From the NCBI GenBank assembly GCA_964432115.1, contig CAYSMC010000028.1:1-5081 (forward strand): a stretch of DNA of 5,081 nt. Direction: 5' to 3'. The notes under the pieces are model-generated. The model worked only from the letters and a program-made list of their open reading frames with translations. It was not told the origin of the DNA and did no database searches. Of the stretch, positions 1 through 3,850 are shown piece after piece; positions within the stretch are counted from its first letter, which is position 1; every line of letters begins with the position of its first letter. The DNA is from JAAZKO01 sp964432115 (GTDB taxonomy: Bacteria; Patescibacteriota; Microgenomatia; UBA1400; PJMF01). The translations under genes and the position numbers were made by a program.

Positions 1-54
1 CCAAAAAAAAACAACAGCGATTTGTCAATTAGTGAACCATTTAAAAGCAAATGA

Positions 55-97
55 AAACTATAAAAAGAAAAAAATTTTTTTTTTCTTTTTATAGTTT
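55..97. repeat. Perfect 20-bp AT-rich hairpin
   Basis: Bases 55-74 are perfectly complementary to 78-97 with a TTT loop. The stem is almost wholly A/T, with one C/G pair near each end. It is the first internal arm of the 1-341 foldback. Confidence 0.75.
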
Positions 98-104
98 GAA
101 TTAT

Positions 105-160
105 AGCGATTAAAAAAAAAGTAAAAAAAAAATTTTTTTTTACTTTTTTTTAAAATCGCT
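105..160. repeat. Near-perfect long AT-rich hairpin
   Basis: AGCGATT followed by an A-tract with an internal GT (105-132) pairs with a T-tract with internal AC followed by AATCGCT (133-160). There is essentially no loop and only one or two slips in the homopolymers. This is the second arm of the foldback. The outer AGCGA/TCGCT pairs anchor it. Confidence 0.7.
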
Positions 161-348
161 GTGCGAAGCTTTGCTTCGCTTGCTTTTAAGTGGTGAACGT
201 TTTTTCGGGGTTTTTAAAAATTGTTTTCAAGCGCAACGAAATACTTTTTTGTTTCTGAAAGAAAAAAAAAGTATTGAGAAGCTGAAAATAATTTTGAAAA
301 AATCCGAAAAAAATTGACAAATCGCTGTTGTTTTTTTTTGGACTGGTC

Positions 349-377
349 TTGACAATTTTCTAATTTTGTTTTAATCT
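349..377 (+). promoter_or_regulatory. Possible sigma70-type promoter
   Basis: TTGACA at 349-354 is followed after 17 nt by TAATCT at 372-377. The -35 is consensus but the -10 is weak (matches at positions 1, 2 and 6). It would fire rightward just outside the 341-bp foldback, towards a small hairpin (CCGTCA 414-419 with TGACGG 425-430) and the 42-bp repeats. No coding sequence is evident downstream. Confidence 0.3.
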
Positions 378-477
378 TTTTTGTGGCTTTTTCTATTGAC
401 TGCCTGCGGAACTCCGTCATCCACTGACGGCCTAAGCTATTTTTCGCCGAAAATCTTTAAAAATAAGGTCATTTATG

Positions 478-590
478 TATCAACTTTTACAAAAAAAACC
501 GAAAAAGGACGATATAAATATCAACTTTTTGCGAAAAAAACCGAAAAAAGACGATATAAACATCAACTTTTTTACAAAAAAAACCGAAAA
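478..590. repeat. Iteron-like tandem repeats of about 42 bp
   Basis: Three successive copies: 478-518 (41 bp), 519-560 (42 bp) and a truncated 561-590. Each has the order ATCAAC, T-run, A-run, CCG, A-run, and the first two end in ACGATATAAA. Copies differ mainly in homopolymer lengths and single bases. The one-base length change between copies 1 and 2 would shift a reading frame, which argues for a DNA-level role and against a repeat protein. Tandem repeats of this spacing (about four helical turns) resemble iterons, but no Rep gene is present to test this. Confidence 0.65.
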
Positions 591-671
591 CAATCTTAAA
601 ATAATCACGACACCCTAATAAACTAAAGAAGAAGAAGACATAAACAATGATAGGATAAGTGTTGTTTGTTC

Positions 672-759
672 TATAAATAATAATAAGATAATAATAAGAT
701 AATAATAAAATAATAATAAAACAACAACAACAAAGAAATAAAACAACAACAACAAAGAA
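672..759. repeat. AT-rich simple repeats with 22-bp tandem duplication
   Basis: Runs of AAT/AAG triplets (about 672-717) lead into two perfect back-to-back copies of a 22-bp unit at 716-737 and 738-759, built from ATAAAA, CAA triplets and AAAGAA. One strand is almost free of G and C. Such tracts are easily unwound and are typical beside replication origins, but slippage-generated filler DNA would look the same. Confidence 0.7.
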
Positions 760-815
760 AAAATATTATAATAACAGATTGATAACAGAAAGAGATTTAA
801 TTATTAAAACAATTA

Positions 816-990
816 CTCGCTTCGCTCGCCATTTCCGCGGTCCGCGTCCGCTGTTGCTTCTTGCCTGTGTCCCGCGCGCTTCGCGCGCTCCTTTATGCTT
901 CTTCATTTGCCTGTTGTCGTTTGCGCGTTCCGCGTCCGCTGTTGCTTTTTGCCTGTGTCCCGCGCGCTTCGCGCGCTCCTTTATGCTTCT
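816..990. repeat. GC-rich block with a duplicated 62-bp unit
   Basis: Positions 841-902 and 929-990 are direct repeats of 62 bp with a single difference (860 C versus 948 T). Each copy contains a GCGCGC-TTC-GCGCGC hairpin in its second half. The flanks (about 816-840 and 903-928) hold related GC-rich words such as CGCTTCGCTCGCC and CCGCGG. The block contrasts sharply with the AT-rich surroundings. A frame is open across it but its protein is low-complexity and unlike any family I know, so it is treated as non-coding. Confidence 0.8.
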
Positions 991-1038
991 GCGACGTCAA
1001 CATCTACGCTTAGCAATCATTTGATGTCGTTCTTTTCA

Positions 1039-1096
1039 CCAACGGCGACGATCGACCTTCGCAACCGCTTTTAGCGGTTGCTCACGTCGCCGTTGG
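1039..1096. repeat. Nested GC-rich stem-loop
   Basis: CCAACGGCGACG (1039-1050) is perfectly complementary to CGTCGCCGTTGG (1085-1096). Inside it, GCAACCGC (1061-1068) pairs with GCGGTTGC (1074-1081) around a TTTTA loop. A 10-nt bulge on the left faces 3 nt on the right. There is no T-run on either side, so it does not look like an intrinsic terminator. A protein-binding or replication hairpin is possible. Confidence 0.7.
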
Positions 1097-1117
1097 TTCA
1101 AAGCAATCTCTTTTATT

Positions 1118-1155
1118 AAATTTTGTTTGATTATCTTTTGACTTAAACAAAATTT
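1118..1155. repeat. AT-rich 11-bp hairpin
   Basis: AAATTTTGTTT (1118-1128) pairs perfectly with AAACAAAATTT (1145-1155), with a 16-nt loop. It lies between two GC-rich hairpins and is of unknown role. Confidence 0.5.
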
Positions 1156-1179
1156 TTTTTGAAATTAATTTTGGACCTT

Positions 1180-1210
1180 AAGCAACGGCGTTGCCGTTGC
1201 TTTCCTTTTT
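1180..1210 (+). terminator. Probable intrinsic terminator
   Basis: AAGCAACGGC (1180-1189) pairs with GCCGTTGCTT (1193-1202) around a GTT loop, followed by a T-rich tail (TTTCCTTTTT, 1201-1210). The 10-bp stem plus T-rich tail fits a Rho-independent terminator for rightward transcription. The CC interruption in the tail makes it imperfect. It shares the word CAACGGCG with the stem-loop at 1039-1096. Confidence 0.55.
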
Positions 1211-1268
1211 AGAAAAAAAAAAATAAACAAGAGGGGGTAGGGGGTGAATTGTTTATTTTTTTTTTTCT
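1211..1268. repeat. Perfect 20-bp hairpin with G-rich loop
   Basis: Bases 1211-1230 are perfectly complementary to 1249-1268. The stem is almost all A/T, with an 11-base A-tract opposite an 11-base T-tract. The 18-nt loop (1231-1248) presents two runs of five G separated by TA. The contrast between an AT-only stem and a G-only loop is striking. The loop alone cannot make an intramolecular four-run G-quadruplex, though two copies could. Confidence 0.7.
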
Positions 1269-1292
1269 TATTATTAGATCTTAATTTATCTA

Positions 1293-1321
1293 TTGACAAG
1301 ATATAAGTTATTCTGTATTAT
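1293..1321 (+). promoter_or_regulatory. Strong sigma70-type promoter
   Basis: TTGACA (1293-1298) is a perfect -35. After exactly 17 nt comes TATTAT (1316-1321), five of six matches to the -10 consensus. Transcription would start near 1328. The first thing downstream is the terminator at 1366-1399, so the product would be a short RNA. A 9-bp inverted copy of the -35 region (TATTGACAA 1291-1299, TTGTCAATA 1349-1357) faces it and could give a weak opposing promoter or an operator. Confidence 0.6.
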
Positions 1322-1327
1322 TAGATT

Positions 1328-1399
1328 GTATTGTAGTTCTTTGTAAAATTGTCAATATTAGGCGAACAAAAAAACAGCCATTATTAGCTGTTTTTTTGT
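1328..1399 (+). ncRNA. Candidate short RNA between promoter and terminator
   Basis: A promoter with near-consensus boxes at 1293-1321 and a perfect 13-bp terminator hairpin at 1366-1399 predict a transcript of about 70 nt with no start codon followed by a useful frame. This is inferred only from the two signals. The transcript matches no small RNA family that I recognise. Alternatives are an attenuated leader whose gene lies further right, or chance promoter-like sequence in AT-rich DNA. Confidence 0.3.
1366..1399. terminator. Bidirectional intrinsic terminator
   Basis: ACAAAAAAACAGC (1366-1378) pairs perfectly with GCTGTTTTTTTGT (1387-1399) around CATTATTA. A seven-T tract follows the GC core on each strand, so it should work in both directions. 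Confidence 0.75.
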
Positions 1400-1410
1400 A
1401 TTACTTTTTT

Positions 1411-1429
1411 TAGCCTGTGGATAACTTTT
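1411..1429. promoter_or_regulatory. 19-bp repeat copy 1 with perfect DnaA box
   Basis: TGTGGATAA at 1416-1424 is the reverse complement of the consensus DnaA box TTATCCACA. It lies in the 19-bp sequence TAGCCTGTGGATAACTTTT, repeated exactly at 1920-1938. The CCTGTGGATAAC core also matches a well-known box in the E. coli oriC. Host DnaA binding is therefore likely. Next to it, 1423-1441 is an A/T-only tract that could unwind. Confidence 0.7.
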
Positions 1430-1585
1430 TTTTAAAAAAAATCGCGCGCTTAATTTTTTTGAATTATTAATATGTTTTTTTTTACTAATTTTATTGTTCC
1501 AATAGCCTTTACGCGCTTTTAATATTTTCTGTTTCCGGCTGTAGTAAAAAAAGGCCTTTGTTTTTGTTACAAAAAACAAATTGAC

Positions 1586-1842
1586 AGATAATATACATTG
1601 ACTCTTTTTTCTGCCTCCGGCCCGTATTTTAGACCTACGGGAGGCCAGCGTATAAAATATAGTACTATATGGCTTATACTATCAAAAGGTTTCTAATGTT
1701 CCAACGGGTAGCAAGAAAAGATTTTTGCCATTGCTTTTATAGGTTGGCCTGTTTATAAAAGCTCTTTTCCGCTCTTTAGCGTCGTCCTTATGGTTCTACC
1801 GATCCACGACGTTTTAAATTGTCAATGTCAGGCATATTATCT
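1586..1842 (+). ncRNA. Candidate structured RNA of about 255 nt closed by a long-range stem
   Basis: AGATAATAT (1586-1594) and CATTGAC (1596-1602) pair with ATATTATCT (1834-1842) and GTCAATG (1821-1827), giving a 16-bp closing helix with an asymmetric bulge. Enclosed hairpins, in order: GCCT/CCCGTA with TACGGG/AGGC (1613-1645); GTATA with TATAC around the 14-bp palindrome 1657-1670; GCAAGAA with TTTTTGC (1711-1728); GCTTTTATA with TATAAAAGC (1733-1762); and CGTCGT with ACGACG (1780-1811) with an inner GGT/ACC. A U-rich stretch follows the closing helix (1842-1846). TTGTTA/GATAAT (1565-1592) may be a promoter. No known RNA class is recognised. The strand is a preference, since the same helices form on the other strand. 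Confidence 0.4.
1657..1670. repeat. 14-bp perfect palindrome
   Basis: ATATAGTACTATAT reads the same on both strands and is flanked by GTATA (1650-1654) and TATAC (1675-1679). It could be an operator for a dimeric repressor or simply the tip of a hairpin in the candidate RNA around it. Confidence 0.45.
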
Positions 1843-1874
1843 TTTTATATTTTCATGCCTAAATGATTGTTTTA

Positions 1875-1903
1875 TTGTATTAACTATTTTAATGTGATAT
1901 AAT
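1875..1903 (+). promoter_or_regulatory. Extended -10 promoter of the lysis operon
   Basis: TATAAT at 1898-1903 is a perfect -10, preceded by TGA in the TGn extended -10 position (1895-1897). TTGTAT (1875-1880) is a partial -35 at 17-nt spacing. Transcription should begin near 1910, leaving a leader of about 50 nt before the holin start at 1960. The DnaA-box repeat at 1920-1938 falls inside that leader. Confidence 0.65.
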
Positions 1904-1919
1904 GATTATGTAAAGTTTA

Positions 1920-1938
1920 TAGCCTGTGGATAACTTTT
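1920..1938. promoter_or_regulatory. 19-bp repeat copy 2 with perfect DnaA box, in the lysis leader
   Basis: This is an exact copy of 1411-1429, with the DnaA box TGTGGATAA at 1925-1933. It lies 22-30 nt after the -10 box of the lysis promoter and just before the holin start. DnaA bound here could block early elongation, or the site could belong to an origin spanning 1411-1938. Both ideas are inference; the box itself is seen directly. Confidence 0.65.
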
Positions 1939-1959
1939 AATGTTATGTGGAATTCATTT

Positions 1960-2124
1960 ATGGAAAAATTACTTCCTGCTGATATTATCGGTTTTGTCGT
2001 TATCGTTGGTGGTTTTATTCTCCTATATTTCGGTATTGATCATGTCGTTGGCGGTGCTGTTATCGCAGTCACAACCTACTACTTTGTCCGTAACAAAAAA
2101 TATGATAACACGAAAAATAGTTAA
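1960..2124 (+). CDS. Small two-helix membrane protein, probable holin
   Basis: A 54-residue protein with two hydrophobic segments, about residues 9-26 (IIGFVVIVGGFILLYFGI) and 29-43 (VVGGAVIAVTTYYFV), joined by a tight ID-H turn. It has a short MEKLLPAD N-terminus and a charged, basic C-terminus (RNKKYDNTKNS). Two membrane segments, small size and a position directly before an endolysin fit a phage holin, which makes the membrane lesion that releases the endolysin; a general phage membrane protein is the alternative. A GGA (1949-1951) lies 8 nt before ATG 1960. An upstream in-frame ATG at 1945 would add MWNSF. The 3' end overlaps the endolysin start by 23 nt in another frame, which suggests translational coupling. 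Identification rests on topology and context, not on a recognised family signature. Confidence 0.7.
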   Translation: MEKLLPADIIGFVVIVGGFILLYFGIDHVVGGAVIAVTTYYFVRNKKYDNTKNS

Positions 2125-2497
2125 TCTAACTAATGCAATGACAGAATTTGAAGGCTGGCATCCCGGAGGAATGTCGGGAGGCCAAGCCGGTGATCCTTCT
2201 GTATCATACCGCAATCATAACCCGGGGAATTTGCGTTATTCAATTTTCCAATTAGGTGAGCGCGACGGATTTTCGTATTTTTATAATGACGCTACCGGCC
2301 TATTCGCTATGCGTTATGATATAATGTGTAAATGCCAAGGCAAAACACAAACAACCTTAAATGGTGAGTCTATTCTTGCCGATCTAATTAAAATTTATTC
2401 TGCGTCTGAAGGTGAGCAGTTAAATAATTATGTTAAGTTTGTTTGTGAAAGGACAGGCTTAAAACCTGAAACAAAACTTAAAGAATTAATAGAGTAA
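2102..2497 (+). CDS. Lysozyme-like endolysin / peptidoglycan hydrolase
   Basis: 131 residues forming a compact lysozyme-like domain of the kind often found in phage lysis or virion genes. The N-terminal helix carries FEGWH (residues 16-20), with Glu17 the likely catalytic acid. The signature YRNHNPGNLRY spans 36-46, and the C-terminal half has the usual G-LFAMRYD (about 65-73), ILADLIKIYS and NNYVKFVCERTGL blocks. Expected role: cutting cell-wall glycan for host lysis, or local wall degradation if virion-borne. No signal peptide is seen, so release would need the neighbouring holin candidate. The frame stays open 54 codons upstream, but that part only shadows the holin gene; ATG 2102 gives the family's normal N-terminus. 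ATG 2138 is an alternative that would remove the first helix. No strong ribosome binding site, consistent with coupling to the overlapping upstream gene. Confidence 0.75.
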   Translation: MITRKIVNLTNAMTEFEGWHPGGMSGGQAGDPSVSYRNHNPGNLRYSIFQLGERDGFSYFYNDATGLFAMRYDIMCKCQGKTQTTLNGESILADLIKIYSASEGEQLNNYVKFVCERTGLKPETKLKELIE

Positions 2498-2527
2498 GAA
2501 GTGGTCGATTGATTTTTAAGAAAAAAA

Positions 2528-2539
2528 ATAAGCGCTTAT
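2528..2539. repeat. 12-bp palindrome before the acidic-protein gene
   Basis: ATAAGCGCTTAT is a perfect palindrome, followed by a TATAAT-like word (2539-2544) directly before ATG 2548. It may be an operator or part of an internal promoter, but no suitable -35 is seen at normal spacing. If translation starts at TTG 2509 it is within coding sequence. Confidence 0.3.
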
Positions 2540-2547
2540 ATAATTTT

Positions 2548-2754
2548 ATGAACGAAGAAAAACAAAATCAAAACATTGGGCCAGAAGTTGAGCCAGAAGT
2601 TGAGCCAGAAAAAGAAACAGAGGCTAGCGAAGAAACAGAAGATGAAGAAGAGTCTGAACCAGCCAAATCAAAACTTCATAGCCGTATGTCTGCGAAGGAA
2701 TTAAGGATTGAGGCAAGAAAAAATAGAATTCGGAAACAGACAATTGAAGAATAA
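2548..2754 (+). CDS. Small charged protein (acidic middle, basic C-terminus), function unknown
   Basis: 68 residues from ATG 2548. The first two thirds are very acidic and low in complexity, with a PEVE repeat near residues 11-18 and EETEDEEESE near 28-37. The last third is basic and probably helical (SAKELRIEARKNRIRKQTIEE). No family is recognised. The acidic/basic polarity would suit a scaffold, chaperone or nucleic-acid mimic, but that is speculation. It is the last gene of the rightward cassette, 50 nt after the endolysin, and ends just before a strong terminator. A TTG at 2509, with a weak GAAGTGG upstream, would add 13 basic residues. ATG 2548 is preferred because AT-rich leaders without a Shine-Dalgarno precede the other genes here too. 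A 12-bp palindrome (2528-2539) lies just upstream. Confidence 0.6.
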   Translation: MNEEKQNQNIGPEVEPEVEPEKETEASEETEDEEESEPAKSKLHSRMSAKELRIEARKNRIRKQTIEE

Positions 2755-2787
2755 AAAAAAGTCCCGACGAAGTCGGGGCTTTTTTTT
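2753..2787. terminator. Bidirectional terminator between convergent operons
   Basis: AGTCCCGAC (2760-2768) pairs with GTCGGGGCT (2772-2780) around GAA, with A8 before and T8 after. It ends the rightward lysis cassette immediately after its last stop codon and can also stop leftward transcription from the gene ending at 2817. A second small hairpin (TGGCGG/CCGCCA) follows at 2790-2808. Confidence 0.9.
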
Positions 2788-2789
2788 AT

Positions 2790-2808
2790 TGGCGGCAAGG
2801 ATCCGCCA
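2790..2808. terminator. Accessory hairpin in the convergent intergenic gap
   Basis: TGGCGG (2790-2795) pairs with CCGCCA (2803-2808) around CAAGGAT. It is followed by AT-rich sequence on both sides, including the A/T-run of the main terminator when read leftward. It probably reinforces termination of the leftward operon. Confidence 0.5.
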
Positions 2809-2816
2809 TTTTATTA

Positions 2817-3377
2817 TTAACCTTCTAAGTCTGACTGTAATGCGTCCCAATGAGTTGCAGTCCAGCTTGCCAGTGTTTTGGTATAAGGTGATCCTGTGAA
2901 ATTTAGAGCGATTGCAGCTTTAGCCAACAGATAAATACCTAAACGTTTATCGTATGGATCAATGGCAGCATAACTAAGATCAAATTCAGAAATGTTTAGC
3001 GCGTCTGCGACTGTACCGATATCATCTGACGCGTCATGTCCTTTCATACAGGCCAATTCTGTGGAGTAGTTAGTTGCATTAGAGATATAGTTATCAATAA
3101 TGTATTTAACCATATACGACTGCTTTGTCTGTCCTCCCGGTATTAATTCTAAATCAATAAGCTGTTGGTGATATTCTTCGCTGGCTGTAATTTTTCCAAC
3201 TGCCCTACCGGTTCCGCCTGCAATAATTCTGCGATCTCCCTGTCCAGTACTTTGAGGATTTGAAGGTTTTAGCCATTGTCTAACCACGTTTACGCCTTTC
3301 CATGTAAAATAAACAGTACAGTCCGCAATCTTACCGCTTGCACTCATAGACATTAAAGGTCCTGAAACTTTAGCCAT
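2817..3377 (-). CDS. Phage-type protein with SGPLMSMSASG N-terminus, probable virion component
   Basis: 186 residues, no membrane segment or signal peptide. The N-terminus MAKVSGPLMSMSASGKIADCTVYFTWKGVNVVR (split here only for reference: residues 5-15, 16-23, 24-33) followed by KPSNPQSTGQ (38-46) resembles short proteins of phage structural modules that start with SGPLxSxxASG and carry WKGxNxVR. The remainder (about 60-186) looks helical, with no catalytic motif visible. I cannot name the family, and the exact virion role (head or tail accessory, adaptor) is unknown. It is the last gene of the leftward group, 40 nt after the Gly/Tyr-rich gene, with which it shares an NPQ-S/T-xxQ motif. The start is ATG with a purine-rich AAAAAGAAAG stretch upstream. 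Transcription ends at the shared terminator. Confidence 0.65.
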   Translation of the reverse strand: MAKVSGPLMSMSASGKIADCTVYFTWKGVNVVRQWLKPSNPQSTGQGDRRIIAGGTGRAVGKITASEEYHQQLIDLELIPGGQTKQSYMVKYIIDNYISNATNYSTELACMKGHDASDDIGTVADALNISEFDLSYAAIDPYDKRLGIYLLAKAAIALNFTGSPYTKTLASWTATHWDALQSDLEG

Positions 3378-3417
3378 AATATTAAAACTTTCTTTTTAAT
3401 TATTTTATCTCAACGAC

Positions 3418-3849
3418 TTATTTGCTAGAATTGAGATATTCTTTCATAAATAAATTAACTCCATGTAAGCCTAATTTACTTGCTCTTATATGATAACTTT
3501 TTTTGGCCGTATCAGTCAAGTTTCCCCATTCTTCCATGCCGTCTATAAAAACCTGCCGCCATGATTGTTGCTTTTCTGTTTGAGGATTTACCGGATTCAT
3601 AAATTCTTCTCTGATATAGTAAATTTTGTCTAACTCTTTTCTTCTTTGGTATACTCCCCAGCGTATGTCGTCTGATCCGAATTGTGTTTTTCCGTATGTA
3701 GCAAAACCGTATTCATTATACCCCCAAAATATCTCTTCTTCGCCATAAAAGCCATATCCGTATATTTTTTGGCCGTATTCCCATGGTTTGCCAAATTTAC
3801 CCCTAACCCCCATGTCAAAAAATCTTTCTTTTGGATCTTTCTTTGCCAT
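3418..3849 (-). CDS. Gly/Tyr/Phe-rich phage protein, probable virion component
   Basis: 143 residues in two parts. Residues about 14-67 are a Gly/Tyr/Phe-rich stretch of short YG-type repeats (YGQKIYGYGFYG, GYNEYGFATYGKTQFG) ending in RWGVYQRR. Residues about 73-140 form a likely helical domain with NPVNPQTEKQQSWRQ (85-99), EEWGNLTDTAKKSYH (106-120) and a LHGVNLFMKEYL end (128-139). The second part resembles a small domain common in phage structural-region proteins, in which P-x-NP-T-xxQ is followed by W-xx-L-T-xxxK-xxY. Its specific function is unknown. ATG lies one base after the PLD gene stop, with no Shine-Dalgarno, so re-initiation or coupling is likely. Repeats and aromatic content suggest an extended surface or assembly segment; that is inference. 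Confidence 0.65.
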   Translation of the reverse strand: MAKKDPKERFFDMGVRGKFGKPWEYGQKIYGYGFYGEEEIFWGYNEYGFATYGKTQFGSDDIRWGVYQRRKELDKIYYIREEFMNPVNPQTEKQQSWRQVFIDGMEEWGNLTDTAKKSYHIRASKLGLHGVNLFMKEYLNSSK

Positions 3850-3850
3850 T

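Larger units (their letters stand above)
1..341. repeat. 341-bp foldback region bounded by a 30-bp perfect inverted repeat
   Basis: Bases 1-30 are the exact reverse complement of 312-341. Between them are more foldback arms: 55-74 pairs perfectly with 78-97 (20 bp, 3-nt loop); 105-132 pairs almost perfectly with 133-160; 163-169 pairs with 173-179 (GCGAAGC/GCTTCGC); and about 199-232 pairs with about 281-310, enclosing a further arm 240-255/261-275. If all form, the region is a stem carrying three or four arms, like a cruciform or cloverleaf. It could be a terminal hairpin region, a replication structure, a foldback/MITE-type element, or a contig end broken at a repeat. The window edge at base 1 prevents checking for a target-site duplication or for more repeat beyond it. 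Confidence 0.75.
1..1944. other. Long non-coding region, candidate replication/maintenance region
   Basis: No convincing protein gene is seen over about 1.94 kb. Open frames here run through hairpins, homopolymers and tandem repeats, and lack recognisable domains and ribosome binding sites. The region is instead filled with inverted repeats, direct repeats, simple-sequence tracts, promoter-like sites, terminators and two perfect DnaA boxes, described separately. Such a combination is known from plasmid and phage replication origins, so an origin or partition region is a reasonable inference. No Rep or Par gene is visible in the window to support it. Stretches 342-477, 591-660 and 1430-1580 show only AT-rich sequence with minor hairpins. 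Confidence 0.6.

Noticed and set aside
214..420. Leftward 68-codon Lys/Phe-rich frame starting at an ATG
   Set aside because: Its second half is the foldback arms and homopolymers of the 341-bp inverted-repeat region; low complexity and no domain.
381..599. Rightward frame with a lipobox-like LLTACG near its start and a 14-residue repeat
   Set aside because: The N-terminus is too short and lacks the positive charges of a lipoprotein signal, the start is TTG without a binding site, and the repeat part is explained by 42-bp DNA repeats with frame-breaking length changes.
478..990. CRISPR-like array
   Set aside because: Repeats are either directly tandem (42 bp, 22 bp) or a single pair (62 bp) with no regular unique spacers and no cas genes.
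779..1024. Rightward 81-codon frame rich in Arg, Ala, Leu and Phe
   Set aside because: It is generated by the GC-rich duplicated 62-bp unit and its hairpins, starts at TTG without a binding site and resembles no family.
1358..1579. Leftward 73-codon basic frame from a TTG, with KILKxxKGYW reminiscent of the N-terminal part of ribosomal protein L20
   Set aside because: Only about seven residues match, the rest does not, there is no ribosome binding site, and the frame runs through a perfect terminator and a DnaA box. Lysine-rich frames are expected by chance in such AT-rich DNA. A profile search for bL20 would settle it.
1634..1645. CCTACGGGAGGC, identical to part of a universal 16S rRNA hairpin
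   Set aside because: Neighbouring bases do not continue the 16S sequence on either side and here the bases pair with a different partner (1613-1626), so it is a chance 12-base match.
1791..1805. GGTTCTACC-GATCC, like a tRNA T-arm
   Set aside because: No acceptor, D or anticodon arms can be placed around it at tRNA distances; it fits the 1780-1811 hairpin instead.
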